64,000 bases of DNA from Cronobacter muytjensii ATCC 51329 (GTDB lineage: Bacteria > Pseudomonadota > Gammaproteobacteria > Enterobacterales > Enterobacteriaceae): the NCBI RefSeq assembly GCF_001277195.1, contig NZ_CP012268.1, positions 2,976,001 through 3,040,000 on the forward strand. The letters are read 5' to 3'. Below, one piece after another: positions 1 through 8,191 of this stretch; the first letter of the stretch is position 1; every line of letters starts with the position of its first letter. Below the pieces are notes generated by a model, which was not told the DNA's origin, did no database searches, and worked only from the letters and a program-made list of their open reading frames with translations. A program made the position numbers and the translations under genes.

Positions 1-2044
1 CGCCGTGCTGGCGCAGCAAAAACGCGACAGCCAACAGATACGGGCGCTTAACGACAGTCTCGCCGCCACCCGGCGCAAGCGCGACGCGCTGCCGGACGCC
101 GGGCTTTTCCTCACCCCTGAAGATGTTGCTCAGGCGCTCTCGACGCTCAACGAACAGCGCCCGCTGCGCCAGCAACTGGCAACGCTCCAGTCGGCTTTTG
201 CGCCGCTGATGCGCCGTAAAGCGCGCCAGCAGGAGGGCTTTGTCGCGCTGCAAACGCAAATCCAGCAGCTGGAGCAGCAGCTTGCGCAAAAGCGTCAGGA
301 TTACAAAACCAAACAGGACGAGGTGGCCCGAGCAAAAGCGGTCTGCGAGCTGGAGCAGCGCATCGCAAGTCTGGTCGAAGAGCGCGCGCGCCTGCAGCCT
401 GGCAGCCCCTGCCCGCTCTGCGGCGCGACCGAACACCCGGCGGTGGAGGCGTATCAGGCGCTGAAACCCGACGCCAGCCGCCTGCGGCTCACGCAACTGG
501 AGCAAGAAAAAGAACAGCTTGGCGCGGAGGGCGCGGCGCTGCGCGGCCAGCTCGACGCGCTGATAAGACAGCGCCAGCAACAGGAAAACGAAGCGACAAG
601 CCTGCTGGAAGAGGAGCAAGCGCTCACGTCGCAGTGGCAGACGCTCTGCGCCGCCGCCGCGATCAACGCGATGCCGGGCGAGGATATCACGCCGTGGCTT
701 GACGAGCAGACACAGCGCGAGCAGCAGTTGCAACTGCTGCGCGAACGCCAGACGCTGGAGGCGGCCATCGACAGCGCGCAGCGCCAGCTCACCGCGCTTG
801 AAAGCGCGTATCAGACCCAGCAGGAGACACTGCGCGCCCAGCTGGCGGCATTGTCGCTGGCCGAGCCGGACCACGACGACCCGGCGCCGTGGTTCGCCGC
901 GCGCGAAGAAGAGGCGACACGCTGGCAACAGGAGCACGATCGCCAGCAACGCCTGCGCGAGCAGCTCACGGCCTGCGAAAATCTCCTTACTCTGCTGCCG
1001 GAGGATGGCGACGCGCAGGCGGCCGCCACGCCGGTGGACGACCTGCCGCGTGCAGGCCATCAGGCTCATACGCTCTGCCTGTCGCTGGAAGCCCAGTGGC
1101 AGACGCTCGGCGCGCAGCTTGAGCAGGAGCGCGCGCGTTATCAAACCGCTTGCCGCGCGTTTGACGAGGCGCTCGCCGCCAGCCCGTTCGCGGATAAAAC
1201 GGCGTTCTTCGCCGCTTTGCTGGATGACGCGACGCTGCGCGCGCTTGAGGCGTTAAAACAGCGGCTGGCGCGCGAGCGGGAGGCGCAGCAGACGCTGTTT
1301 ACGCAGGCGCAACAGGCGCTGGAGCACCATCTTAACGCGCGCCCGGCCACGCTTGACGACACGGCGGATGCGCGTCAGAGCGAGGCGGCGCTGGCGCTTA
1401 TCGCTGAGCGATTACGTGATAATACGACGCGTCAGGGCGAGCTGCGCCAGCAGCTGCGCCAGGATGAAGAGAACCGCGCGCGGCTCGCCTCCTTGCTCGG
1501 GCTGATTGACGAGGCGCGGCGCGAGGCCGACGAATGGGGGCAGCTCAACCATCTGGTCGGCTCCCAGAAAGGCGATAAGTTCCGTAAATTCGCCCAGGGG
1601 CTGACGCTGGATAACCTGGTGTGGCTTGCTAACAACCAGTTGACGCGTCTGCATGGCCGCTATCTGCTGAAGCGGAAGCTGAGCGAAGACCTGGAGCTTG
1701 AAGTGGTCGACACCTGGCAGGCGGACGCGGTGCGCGATACCCGTACGCTCTCCGGCGGCGAGAGTTTCCTGGTAAGCCTCGCGCTGGCGCTGGCGCTTTC
1801 GGATCTGGTCAGCCATAAAACCCGCATCGATTCGCTGTTCCTCGATGAGGGCTTCGGCACGCTGGACGCGCAGACGCTCGACACCGCGCTGGATGCCCTG
1901 GACGCGCTGAACGCCAGCGGCAAAACCATCGGCGTCATCAGCCACGTTGAGGCGATGAAAGAGCGTATTCCGGTGCAGATTAAAGTCAGGAAGATTAACG
2001 GACTCGGCGTGAGCCGGCTGGCGCGGGAGTATCAGGTCGACTGA
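1..2044 (+). CDS. sbcC: Exonuclease subunit SbcC, C-terminal part (gene runs off the left edge)
   Basis: This is the large subunit of the SbcCD (Mre11-Rad50 type) nuclease, which opens DNA hairpins and trims blocked ends. The frame is open to the window edge and about 680 residues are visible. The family is roughly 1,050 residues long, so the N-terminal Walker A half is missing. Visible parts are long coiled-coil stretches rich in Gln, Ala and Glu; the zinc hook CPLC (near base 409); a second coiled coil; the ABC signature LSGGES (near 1750); a Walker B with LFLDEGFGTLD (near 1836); and a switch histidine in VISHVE. sbcD would be expected just upstream, outside the window. A hairpin with a T run follows the stop. 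Confidence 0.97.
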   Translation, partial: AVLAQQKRDSQQIRALNDSLAATRRKRDALPDAGLFLTPEDVAQALSTLNEQRPLRQQLATLQSAFAPLMRRKARQQEGFVALQTQIQQLEQQLAQKRQDYKTKQDEVARAKAVCELEQRIASLVEERARLQPGSPCPLCGATEHPAVEAYQALKPDASRLRLTQLEQEKEQLGAEGAALRGQLDALIRQRQQQENEATSLLEEEQALTSQWQTLCAAAAINAMPGEDITPWLDEQTQREQQLQLLRERQTLEAAIDSAQRQLTALESAYQTQQETLRAQLAALSLAEPDHDDPAPWFAAREEEATRWQQEHDRQQRLREQLTACENLLTLLPEDGDAQAAATPVDDLPRAGHQAHTLCLSLEAQWQTLGAQLEQERARYQTACRAFDEALAASPFADKTAFFAALLDDATLRALEALKQRLAREREAQQTLFTQAQQALEHHLNARPATLDDTADARQSEAALALIAERLRDNTTRQGELRQQLRQDEENRARLASLLGLIDEARREADEWGQLNHLVGSQKGDKFRKFAQGLTLDNLVWLANNQLTRLHGRYLLKRKLSEDLELEVVDTWQADAVRDTRTLSGGESFLVSLALALALSDLVSHKTRIDSLFLDEGFGTLDAQTLDTALDALDALNASGKTIGVISHVEAMKERIPVQIKVRKINGLGVSRLAREYQVD

Positions 2045-2045
2045 C

Positions 2046-2070
2046 AAAAGGGGCATTGCGCCCCTTTTTT
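2046..2070. terminator. Bidirectional terminator between sbcC and mak
   Basis: The inverted repeat AGGGGC/GCCCCT has a four-base loop, with an A run on the left and six T on the right. It therefore works as an intrinsic terminator for sbcC on the plus strand and for mak on the minus strand. Confidence 0.85.
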
Positions 2071-2071
2071 A

Positions 2072-2983
2072 TTAGCGCGTGGCAGGCCAGAGCCACGCCG
2101 CGCCGCGCACGCCGCTGGAGTCGCCATGCACCGCTTTACGTACCGGCGTTTCACACTCGCCGCCAAACACCCAGTGTTTCATCAGCGGCGGTACAGTTTT
2201 GTAGAGCCGGTCGACGTTACTCATTCCGCCGCCCAGCACAATCACGTCCGGGTCGAGCATATTGACGATATGCGCCAGCGATTTCGCCAGCCGCAGTTCA
2301 TAACGGCTGAGCGCGAGCTCCGCCACTGCGTCCTGCGCGTCCGCCAGGCGGATGATTTCGCTGCCAGTGAGCGGCTGACCGCTCAGACGATGGTAGTCGG
2401 TCGCAAAGCCTGTGCCGGAGATAAAGGTTTCGATACAGCCCTGCTTGCCGCAGTAGCACGGCACCTCTTCGCGATAGCGCAGCTCATCTTCATCCATCCA
2501 TGGCAGCGGATTATGGCCCCACTCGCCCGCGTTGCCGTTGGCGCCGATATGGCTTCTGCCGCCCAGCGCGATGCCGGAGCCGCAGCCGGTGCCGATGATG
2601 ACCGCGAACACGGTCTGCGCGCCCGCCGCGGCCCCGTCCACGGCCTCAGAGACAGCGAAACAGTTGGCGTCATTCGCAAGCCGCACTTCACGATTGAGCC
2701 GCGCGCTCAGATCTTTATCGAGCGCCTGACCGTTCAGCCAGGTCGAGTTCGCATTCTTCACCACGCCGGTATAAGGCGAAAGCGTGCCGGGTATGCCGAC
2801 GCCCACCGTACCGCGATCACCGGTTTCCTGCTCGGCAAGCTCAACGAGGCCCGCTATCGTCTCGACGGTTTGCGGATAATCGTCGCGCGGCGTCGGCACG
2901 CGGTGGCGAAAACGCGGTTCGCCGTCGTCGTCGAGCGCAATCACTTCGGTTTTGGTGCCGCCTAAATCGATCCCAATACGCAC
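2072..2983 (-). CDS. mak: Fructokinase Mak (ROK family)
   Basis: This cytoplasmic sugar kinase phosphorylates fructose, and mannose more weakly, with ATP. The 303-residue protein has the E. coli Mak length. It starts with the phosphate-binding motif MRIGIDLGGTKTE, carries the ROK zinc cluster in CYCGKQGCIETF near residue 170, and has the second glycine-rich ATP motif VIVLGGGMSNVD near residue 250. It is convergent with sbcC and shares a terminator with it. E. coli has araJ between the two, and no such gene is present here. Close agreement with Mak over the whole length makes the call firm. Confidence 0.95.
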   Translation of the reverse strand: MRIGIDLGGTKTEVIALDDDGEPRFRHRVPTPRDDYPQTVETIAGLVELAEQETGDRGTVGVGIPGTLSPYTGVVKNANSTWLNGQALDKDLSARLNREVRLANDANCFAVSEAVDGAAAGAQTVFAVIIGTGCGSGIALGGRSHIGANGNAGEWGHNPLPWMDEDELRYREEVPCYCGKQGCIETFISGTGFATDYHRLSGQPLTGSEIIRLADAQDAVAELALSRYELRLAKSLAHIVNMLDPDVIVLGGGMSNVDRLYKTVPPLMKHWVFGGECETPVRKAVHGDSSGVRGAAWLWPATR

Positions 2984-3109
2984 GTCTGCTTCCTCATATT
3001 CAATGACTTACCTGGAGAGTAGATAACCTGTCCGTGAAAGGCAATGAAACGCTGCGGCTGATTCGTTATCATGCCCGCTGCGTTTAACTACCAGGCCGTG
3101 GAAATCAAC

Positions 3110-4021
3110 ATGCTGTGGTTCAAAAATTTAATGGTTTACCGCTTAAACCGCGACGCGGCGCTGCGTGCGGATGAGATGGAAAAACAGTTAGCTGCGTTTA
3201 CCTTCACCCCGTGCGGCAGCCAGGATATGGCGAAAACCGGCTGGGTGCCGCCGATGGGCGGCGGCAGCGACGCGCTTACCCACGCCGCCAACGGCCAGAT
3301 CGTGATTTGCGCGCGCAAAGAAGAAAAAATTCTCCCGGCGCCGGTCATCAAACAGGCGCTGGAAGCGAAAATCGCCCGTCTGGAGGCCGATCAGGGCCGC
3401 AAACTGAAAAAGACGGAAAAAGATTCGCTCAAAGATGAAGTGCTGCACTCGCTGCTGCCGCGTGCCTTCAGCCGCTTCAGCCAGACCATGATGTGGATAG
3501 ATACCGCCAGCGGACTTATCGTGGTGGATTGCGCCAGCGCCAAAAAAGCGGAAGACACGCTGGCATTGCTGCGCAAAAGCCTCGGCTCGCTGCCGGTGGT
3601 GCCGCTGACGCTGGAAAACCCGATCGAGCTGACGCTTACCGAATGGGTGCGCGCTAATAACGTGCCGCAGGGCTTTCAGTTGCTCGATGAAGCGGAGCTT
3701 AAGGCAATCCTTGAAGATGGCGGCGTGATCCGCTGTAAAAAACAGGAGCTGGTGAGCGACGAAATCGCCGTGCATATCGAAGCGGGCAAAGTGGTGACCA
3801 AGCTGGCGCTCGACTGGCAACAGCGCGTGCAATTTATGCTGTGCGAGGACGGCTCGCTCAAGCGTCTGAAATTTGCCGACGAGCTGCGCGATCAGAACGA
3901 CGACATTGCACGTGAAGACGTGGCGCAGCGCTTTGACGCCGATTTCACGCTAATGACTGGCGAACTGGCGGCGCTGATCCAGAACTTAGTGGAAGCGCTG
4001 GGCGGCGAAGCCCAGCGTTAA
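3110..4021 (+). CDS. rdgC: Recombination-associated protein RdgC
   Basis: RdgC is a nucleoid-associated, ring-forming DNA-binding protein that restrains RecA filament growth. The start was placed at ATG 3110, giving MLWFKNLMVYRL and 303 residues as in E. coli. An upstream in-frame ATG at 3071 would add 13 residues with no family match. The lysine-rich segment KLKKTEKDSLKDE sits near residue 105. It is divergent from mak and convergent with ppnP, with a GC-rich hairpin at 4033-4048 between them. Confidence 0.95.
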   Translation: MLWFKNLMVYRLNRDAALRADEMEKQLAAFTFTPCGSQDMAKTGWVPPMGGGSDALTHAANGQIVICARKEEKILPAPVIKQALEAKIARLEADQGRKLKKTEKDSLKDEVLHSLLPRAFSRFSQTMMWIDTASGLIVVDCASAKKAEDTLALLRKSLGSLPVVPLTLENPIELTLTEWVRANNVPQGFQLLDEAELKAILEDGGVIRCKKQELVSDEIAVHIEAGKVVTKLALDWQQRVQFMLCEDGSLKRLKFADELRDQNDDIAREDVAQRFDADFTLMTGELAALIQNLVEALGGEAQR

Positions 4022-4032
4022 TTCGCTCGCGT

Positions 4033-4048
4033 CGCCCCGTCCGGGGCG
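4033..4048. terminator. GC-rich hairpin between rdgC and ppnP
   Basis: CGCCCCG and CGGGGCG form a perfect seven-base stem with a two-base gap between converging genes. No T run follows, so intrinsic termination here is only possible, not shown. Confidence 0.4.
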
Positions 4049-4054
4049 GCGCAA

Positions 4055-4339
4055 TTACAGGTAACGACAGAGATAAGAGGTCGGCTCGGCCACCTGCAAA
4101 TGAAATTCGCTGTGCCCTGGCACGTGAAAGACCTGCCCCGCCTCATACGTTTTCCATTCAGTTTCGCCTGGCAGCAGGACATTCAGCGCGCCGCTGACGA
4201 CGGTCATCTCTTCCGGCTGCGCGGTGCCAAACGTGTACTCGCCTTCCGCCATCACACCGACGCTGGCGCGGCCTGTGCTGCTGCTGGTGAAGCCAATGGA
4301 TTTCACTTTACCGGAAAAGTATTCGTTACTCTGAAGCAT
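4055..4339 (-). CDS. ppnP: Pyrimidine/purine nucleoside phosphorylase PpnP
   Basis: This small cupin-fold enzyme (formerly YaiE) splits nucleosides with phosphate into free base and ribose 1-phosphate. From ATG 4339 it has 94 residues, the family length, starting MLQSNEYFSGKVKSIGF. The cupin core is recognisable as GEYTFGTAQPEEMTVVSGAL and the C-terminal end as HSEFHLQVAEPTSYLCRYL. A longer reading from 4408 adds 23 residues unlike the family. It follows aroM on the same strand with an 83-base gap, as in E. coli. Confidence 0.94.
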   Translation of the reverse strand: MLQSNEYFSGKVKSIGFTSSSTGRASVGVMAEGEYTFGTAQPEEMTVVSGALNVLLPGETEWKTYEAGQVFHVPGHSEFHLQVAEPTSYLCRYL

Positions 4340-4422
4340 AAGCAGGCCCTTATCGAAAAAATGGTTGGAAAAACAATATAGAGGGCCAGCCTGAGCGCTG
4401 TCACGCAAATTGTGACCCGCGC

Positions 4423-5100
4423 TCAGACAAGGAGTTCGGAAGCGAGCCGCGCCACCAGAACATTGCTCAGCAGCACTGGCACATCAAGCGACTTTTGCAG
4501 TAAATCGCGGTGTTTTTGATGGAAGCCGAGGCAGTCGAGCAGCAAAACATCCGCCCCGCGGGCCAGCAGATCGCGCCCGGCGCCGACCAGCTCGTCTTCC
4601 GTACCGTAAAACGGATTAGAGAGCGAGTAGAGCGGCGGGTTTTCCAGCACCTGCCACTTCTGTGCCTGTATATCCATCAGCTCCGGGATCGGCACAATCA
4701 CCCCCACCTGATGCCCGTCGACAATAGACGCCACCAGCGGCGGAATGATGCGGTCCGGCTCAAGCAATATCGCATTACGCGCCCGCAAACCAGAGAAACG
4801 CTGCGTGCTCATCAGTAAAATGACGTCATACCCCTGGTTGTCGAGCACTTCGATAACGCTTTGCAGCGCCCTTTCGGTTTTGGCTTTCGATACCGTCGCT
4901 TTTTCGCCGTCAGAGAGCAGGGTCACCAGCGTCTCTTCCTGACCCAACACGCCGTAATCTTCCATGACCTCTTCGCGCGACAGCTTACCCATCAGACTCA
5001 GATGGGTGATTTGCTGCTCATCGATATGTTCCGTTAACAGCGGCAGCACCTCGCTGACAGGCACTACGCCGATGGTAATTATCGCCAGAGTCGCACACAT
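4423..5100 (-). CDS. aroM: AroM family protein
   Basis: The 225-residue protein of unknown biochemical role belongs to the AroM family. In E. coli it is co-transcribed with aroL under TyrR control. The protein begins MCATLAIITIGVVPVSEVLP and shows the alternating Rossmann-like pattern of Asp/Glu racemase-related proteins, with DVLLLDCLGFHQKHR near residue 190. The order aroL-yaiA-aroM-ppnP is conserved. A 270-base gap to yaiA leaves it open whether all transcription comes from the aroL promoter. Confidence 0.93.
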   Translation of the reverse strand: MCATLAIITIGVVPVSEVLPLLTEHIDEQQITHLSLMGKLSREEVMEDYGVLGQEETLVTLLSDGEKATVSKAKTERALQSVIEVLDNQGYDVILLMSTQRFSGLRARNAILLEPDRIIPPLVASIVDGHQVGVIVPIPELMDIQAQKWQVLENPPLYSLSNPFYGTEDELVGAGRDLLARGADVLLLDCLGFHQKHRDLLQKSLDVPVLLSNVLVARLASELLV

Positions 5101-5369
5101 TTTTATCGCCTTGGTTTACAGCCTCTCACATTAATAACGACACCCTTTGCCTGAAACTTGAGCGCAAGCGAAGGGGGAATCAGAAAGCGTAGCAGCTTTC
5201 CAGCGCAGCACAGGAGACAAACACGCGAAACCGCGCCTGCCGCAGCATAATAATCATAACGTATCGTTAACATTAGCTTTGGATGAAAGGTGTGATACAA
5301 AGCGGCAGGCGCATTTTTTCAGACTGGCGGTAAGCGCAGCGACACGCTGGCGCCTGCCGCCATCGGCGG
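5101..5369. other. Spacer between yaiA and aroM
   Basis: No convincing gene was found. Short open frames on the minus strand lack ribosome sites and family resemblance. An imperfect complementary pair of GC-rich stretches near 5300-5360 may be a transcript structure downstream of yaiA. Confidence 0.4.
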
Positions 5370-5561
5370 TCAGGACTTATCCGGATCTTCGTAACGGCGC
5401 TTGGCATCCAGCGCTTCGTGCTCGGTGGGGTGCTCGCTGATAAGCGTATCGGGCTCCGGGTGATCGGCACGCAGCTGATAGCTGGTGACGGTTTTACCCG
5501 GCACGCCTTTTTCAATGGGAACCACGCGCGCTTCGCGCGGATAGGGGGGTCTGCTCGGCAT
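5370..5561 (-). CDS. yaiA: YaiA family protein
   Basis: This 63-residue cytoplasmic protein has no known function. It matches E. coli YaiA from end to end: the start PPYPREARVVPIEKG, the middle SYQLRADHPEPDTLISEHPT and the end RRYEDPDKS are all recognisable. It lies 52 bases downstream of aroL on the same strand, so it is most likely in the TyrR/TrpR-controlled aroL transcript. The length equals that of the E. coli protein. Confidence 0.92.
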   Translation of the reverse strand: MPSRPPYPREARVVPIEKGVPGKTVTSYQLRADHPEPDTLISEHPTEHEALDAKRRYEDPDKS

Positions 5562-5613
5562 AGCTCTTCCTTAATTATCGGGGACGAGCTTTAAGTATAG
5601 ACAATCCCGGCAC

Positions 5614-6138
5614 TTAGCTGGCGTGCGCCGGTTGCAGCGCTGCGATAATGCGCGAGACGACGCTTGCCGGGGCGTCGGCGGCGTCAATCACATGATGCGC
5701 GCAGGCGCGGTAGAGAACGTCGCGCACTGCCAGCACCTCGGCGATTTCTTCCGTCATCGGCTTGCCGGTGAGCGTCGGGCGCTGCCCTTCTTCCGGAAAC
5801 GCCTCAAGCCGCTGCGCCAGTACCGCCACGGGCACACTGAGATAAATCACCACGCCGTGCTGGCGCATATACTCGCGATTCTCTTCGCGCAGCACCATGC
5901 CGCCGCCTGTCGCCACCACTGTCGCAGGCGCAGTCACCGCCTGCAGCGTCTGGCTTTCACGGTCGCGAAAACCGGGCCAGCCCTCTTTCTCCACCACCTC
6001 GGCGACGGTCATTTGCGTCTGCTCAAGCAGCCAGCGGTCAGTATCGGCAAAGCTGTATGCCAGCGCGCGAGCCAGCGCCTCGCCGGTAGTGGTTTTGCCG
6101 CAGCCGCGCGCGCCGATTAAATAAATGGGTTGATTCAT
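5614..6138 (-). CDS. aroL: Shikimate kinase II
   Basis: AroL phosphorylates the 3-hydroxyl of shikimate in the pathway to chorismate and aromatic amino acids. The start at ATG 6138 gives MNQPIYLIGARGCGKTTTG and 174 residues, the normal length. The Walker A is GARGCGKTT, the shikimate-contact region has FADTDRWLLE, and the glycine motif ATGGGMVLREENR follows near residue 80. An in-frame ATG at 6198 would add 20 unrelated residues. TyrR and TrpR sites upstream (6201-6248) fit the aromatic-repressed AroL isozyme rather than constitutive AroK. Confidence 0.96.
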   Translation of the reverse strand: MNQPIYLIGARGCGKTTTGEALARALAYSFADTDRWLLEQTQMTVAEVVEKEGWPGFRDRESQTLQAVTAPATVVATGGGMVLREENREYMRQHGVVIYLSVPVAVLAQRLEAFPEEGQRPTLTGKPMTEEIAEVLAVRDVLYRACAHHVIDAADAPASVVSRIIAALQPAHAS

Positions 6139-6200
6139 GGATGGATTACCTCGCCTTTCGCAAGCCACGAAAGGGTGAAAACGCAGGCCGTAAGCCATGA

Positions 6201-6220
6201 GTTTAACAATAAACTAGTAC
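6201..6220 (-). promoter_or_regulatory. Probable TrpR operator of aroL
   Basis: Read on the minus strand the site contains GTACTAGTTTATTGTTAAAC. Its GTACTAGTTxA part matches the TrpR operator known in the E. coli aroL promoter. It is 63 bases upstream of the aroL start and next to a TyrR box. Confidence 0.65.
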
Positions 6221-6230
6221 ACAGGACAGG

Positions 6231-6248
6231 CGTAAATTTAAACTTACA
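6231..6248 (-). promoter_or_regulatory. Probable TyrR box of aroL
   Basis: On the minus strand the 18 bases read TGTAAG, six bases, TTTACG. The TyrR consensus is TGTAAA-N6-TTTACA, so ten of twelve defined positions agree and the dyad is kept. The position, upstream of aroL beside the TrpR site, matches E. coli. Confidence 0.75.
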
Positions 6249-6498
6249 AAAGTGCGGATGTCGCGTGAAACCCCGCGAGGAACAACCGTTCGGGTCAATG
6301 CCAAGTGTAAAGCCACGCTACCACTCGCAAGAATACGCAAAACGCGCCCACCATACTTGAAAGGGAACGCCCGGCACAACCCCACTATCCGCCGCACCCG
6401 GTTACATATTTCTTATTTCCTTTACGCACCGGACATTTACAAGTGTGGATTTTTCTCCAGACTTACTATTATCGCGTTCAATGACAGAGGGATGAATC
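6249..6498. other. Remaining aroL / DUF2076 intergenic region
   Basis: No gene was seen. This part separates the divergent aroL and DUF2076 genes and should hold the promoter of the latter. No confident promoter hexamers were identified. Confidence 0.4.
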
Positions 6499-7275
6499 AT
6501 GCAATCTGAAGAGCAACGTCTGATCGACGGGCTTTTTGACCGACTCAAAGCCGCCGGCGAAAACAGCGCGCCGCGCGACGCGGACGCCGAGCGCTGGATT
6601 GAGCAGCACATGCGCGCTCAGCCGGGCGCGGCGTACTATATGGCGCAAACCATTCTTATCCAGGAAGCGGCCATGAAACAGCTTAATGGCCGTATTCAGG
6701 CGCTGGAAGCGGAAGTGGAACAGCTTAAGCATTCCGCCAGCCGCCAGCAGAGCAGCGGCGGCTTCCTGGCCGGGCTGTTTGGCGGCAATAAGCACGAACA
6801 GGAACCGCCGCGTCCGCAGGCGGTCGCTCGCGGCTCTGATCCTATCCCCGGCGCGCAGCAGTACCAGAGCGCCCCGCCCGCTGGTTATGCGCCGCAGGCG
6901 GCCCAGGGCCAGTATTACAATAACGCCCCGCGCGGCGGCGGCTTTATGGCGGGCGCTCTGCAGACTGCGGCAGGCGTCGCGGGCGGCGTGGTGCTTGGCA
7001 ATATGCTGACCAGCATGTTCAGTCACCACCAGCCGCAAGAACTCGTCAATATCATCAACGAACCGGCGCAACCGGCAGATAACACCCCGGTGAATGCCGT
7101 GGAAGATTACAACCAGGCGGATGACAGCCAGTTCCTGAATCAGGACGCCGGGTTGCAACAGGACAACAGCAACGATTATGTGCCGGCAAGCGGCGAAGAA
7201 GACTGGAATAACGACTTCGCGGGCGATGACTTTGGCGGCGATGATTTCGGCGGCGACGACGATAACTGGGTCTAA
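6499..7275 (+). CDS. DUF2076 domain-containing protein
   Basis: This 258-residue acidic protein belongs to the DUF2076 family, whose function is unknown. The N-terminal part (residues 1-75) is helical and conserved, with MQSEEQRLIDGLFDRL, EQHMRAQPGAAYYMAQ and a short coiled coil in MKQLNGRIQALEAEVEQL. A Gln/Pro/Gly-rich linker follows, then a glycine-rich hydrophobic stretch GGGFMAGALQTAAGVAGGVVLG near residue 150. The end is a low-complexity tail of repeated Gly, Asp and Phe. It is convergent with yaiI and the ends overlap by four bases. There is no obvious signal peptide; the glycine-rich stretch could associate with a membrane. Confidence 0.85.
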   Translation: MQSEEQRLIDGLFDRLKAAGENSAPRDADAERWIEQHMRAQPGAAYYMAQTILIQEAAMKQLNGRIQALEAEVEQLKHSASRQQSSGGFLAGLFGGNKHEQEPPRPQAVARGSDPIPGAQQYQSAPPAGYAPQAAQGQYYNNAPRGGGFMAGALQTAAGVAGGVVLGNMLTSMFSHHQPQELVNIINEPAQPADNTPVNAVEDYNQADDSQFLNQDAGLQQDNSNDYVPASGEEDWNNDFAGDDFGGDDFGGDDDNWV

Positions 7276-7727
7276 GCCTGCCGCTTCTGGCCGCTGAGCC
7301 ATTTGTCGAGCTCAGCGGCGAACTGCTGGCGGTCGCGCTGGCTCAGGGCGTCCGGACCGCCGGTCTGGATGCCGCTGGCGCGCAGCGTATCCATGAAATC
7401 GCGCATCGTCAGGCGCTCGCGGATCGTGGCTTCGCTGTAACGTTCGCCTCGCGGGTTCAGCGCCACCGCTCCTTTCGCTATGACCTCAGCGGCCAGGGGA
7501 ATATCCGCTGTCACGACTAAATCGCCCGGCTCGCAACAGCGCACAATCTCGTTATCCGCCACGTCGAAACCCGCAGGCACCTGGCGCGCGCGGATAAACC
7601 GCGAGGGCGGCACGCGCAGCGGCTGGTTCGCCACCAGCACCACGTGCGTTTCGGTACGCTCGGCGGCGCGGAACAGCACTTCTTTAATCACTTTCGGACA
7701 CGCGTCGGCATCCACCCAGACTGGCAT
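7272..7727 (-). CDS. yaiI: UPF0178 (DUF188) family protein YaiI
   Basis: This 151-residue protein of the YaiI/YqxD family has a predicted NYN/PIN-like nuclease fold but no proven activity. The conserved N-terminus MPVWVDADACPKVIKEVLFRA carries the typical DADACP acid cluster. A second acidic motif is DLVVTADIPLAAEVIAKG, and the C-terminus has DRQQFAAELDKWL. E. coli has the same gene between aroL and proC. It abuts the DUF421 gene upstream (shared base 7727), so the two are likely co-transcribed. Confidence 0.94.
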   Translation of the reverse strand: MPVWVDADACPKVIKEVLFRAAERTETHVVLVANQPLRVPPSRFIRARQVPAGFDVADNEIVRCCEPGDLVVTADIPLAAEVIAKGAVALNPRGERYSEATIRERLTMRDFMDTLRASGIQTGGPDALSQRDRQQFAAELDKWLSGQKRQA

Positions 7728-8182
7728 TACGACTCCTGATTATCGGCGGGAATAATGGAGATTTTGCCATTTTTCTCAAGGATGGCGAATTTTATCTCCT
7801 CCAGCCGCTCAATCCCCTGGCTGGTGCGGGCAGAGCTTAAGATATCGTCGCGGGAAATTCCGGATTTTTTCATGCGCGCAGTGAGTAGCCGACCATTCTC
7901 CACAAGGATCAGCGGCGAGCCGTCGAGCAGCAAATCGAGACGCGGAAACGCGTTTTTCAACCAGCTCAGCACGATATCCAGCACAATCAACGTAATGATA
8001 GTGATGGCCGCGCCGGTGAAGGAGAAATCGTTGCCGAGCAGCGCCTGCTGGGTCGCCTCGCTGATGATAAGCAGCAGCACGAAATCAAATGAGTTCATCT
8101 CCATTAAGGTGCGGCGACCGGCGATTTTCAGCACCACCAGCAGCAGAAAATACATGCCTGCGGCGCGTAATACGCTGTCCAT
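7727..8182 (-). CDS. DUF421 (YetF-like) membrane protein
   Basis: The 151-residue inner-membrane protein has three hydrophobic segments in residues 1-75, followed by a cytoplasmic DUF421 domain. The family motif KIAGRRTLMEMNSFDFVLLL is present near residue 18, and LLDGSPLILVENGRLL near residue 85. The tail RLEEIKFAILEKNGKISIIP is also typical. The family function is not established; relatives are linked to envelope stress and spore membranes in other bacteria. It sits head to tail with the next unknown gene (9-base gap) and overlaps yaiI, so the three are probably one transcript. Confidence 0.85.
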   Translation of the reverse strand: MDSVLRAAGMYFLLLVVLKIAGRRTLMEMNSFDFVLLLIISEATQQALLGNDFSFTGAAITIITLIVLDIVLSWLKNAFPRLDLLLDGSPLILVENGRLLTARMKKSGISRDDILSSARTSQGIERLEEIKFAILEKNGKISIIPADNQES

Positions 8183-8191
8183 ATTGTTCTC

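Noticed and set aside
2126..2965. A 279-codon plus-strand frame
   Set aside because: It lies wholly antisense to mak, which matches a known family along its full length; His/Arg-rich composition is typical of an antisense shadow in GC-rich DNA.
5103..5300. A 65-codon minus-strand frame between yaiA and aroM
   Set aside because: No ribosome site, no resemblance to known proteins, and Arg/Cys-rich composition.
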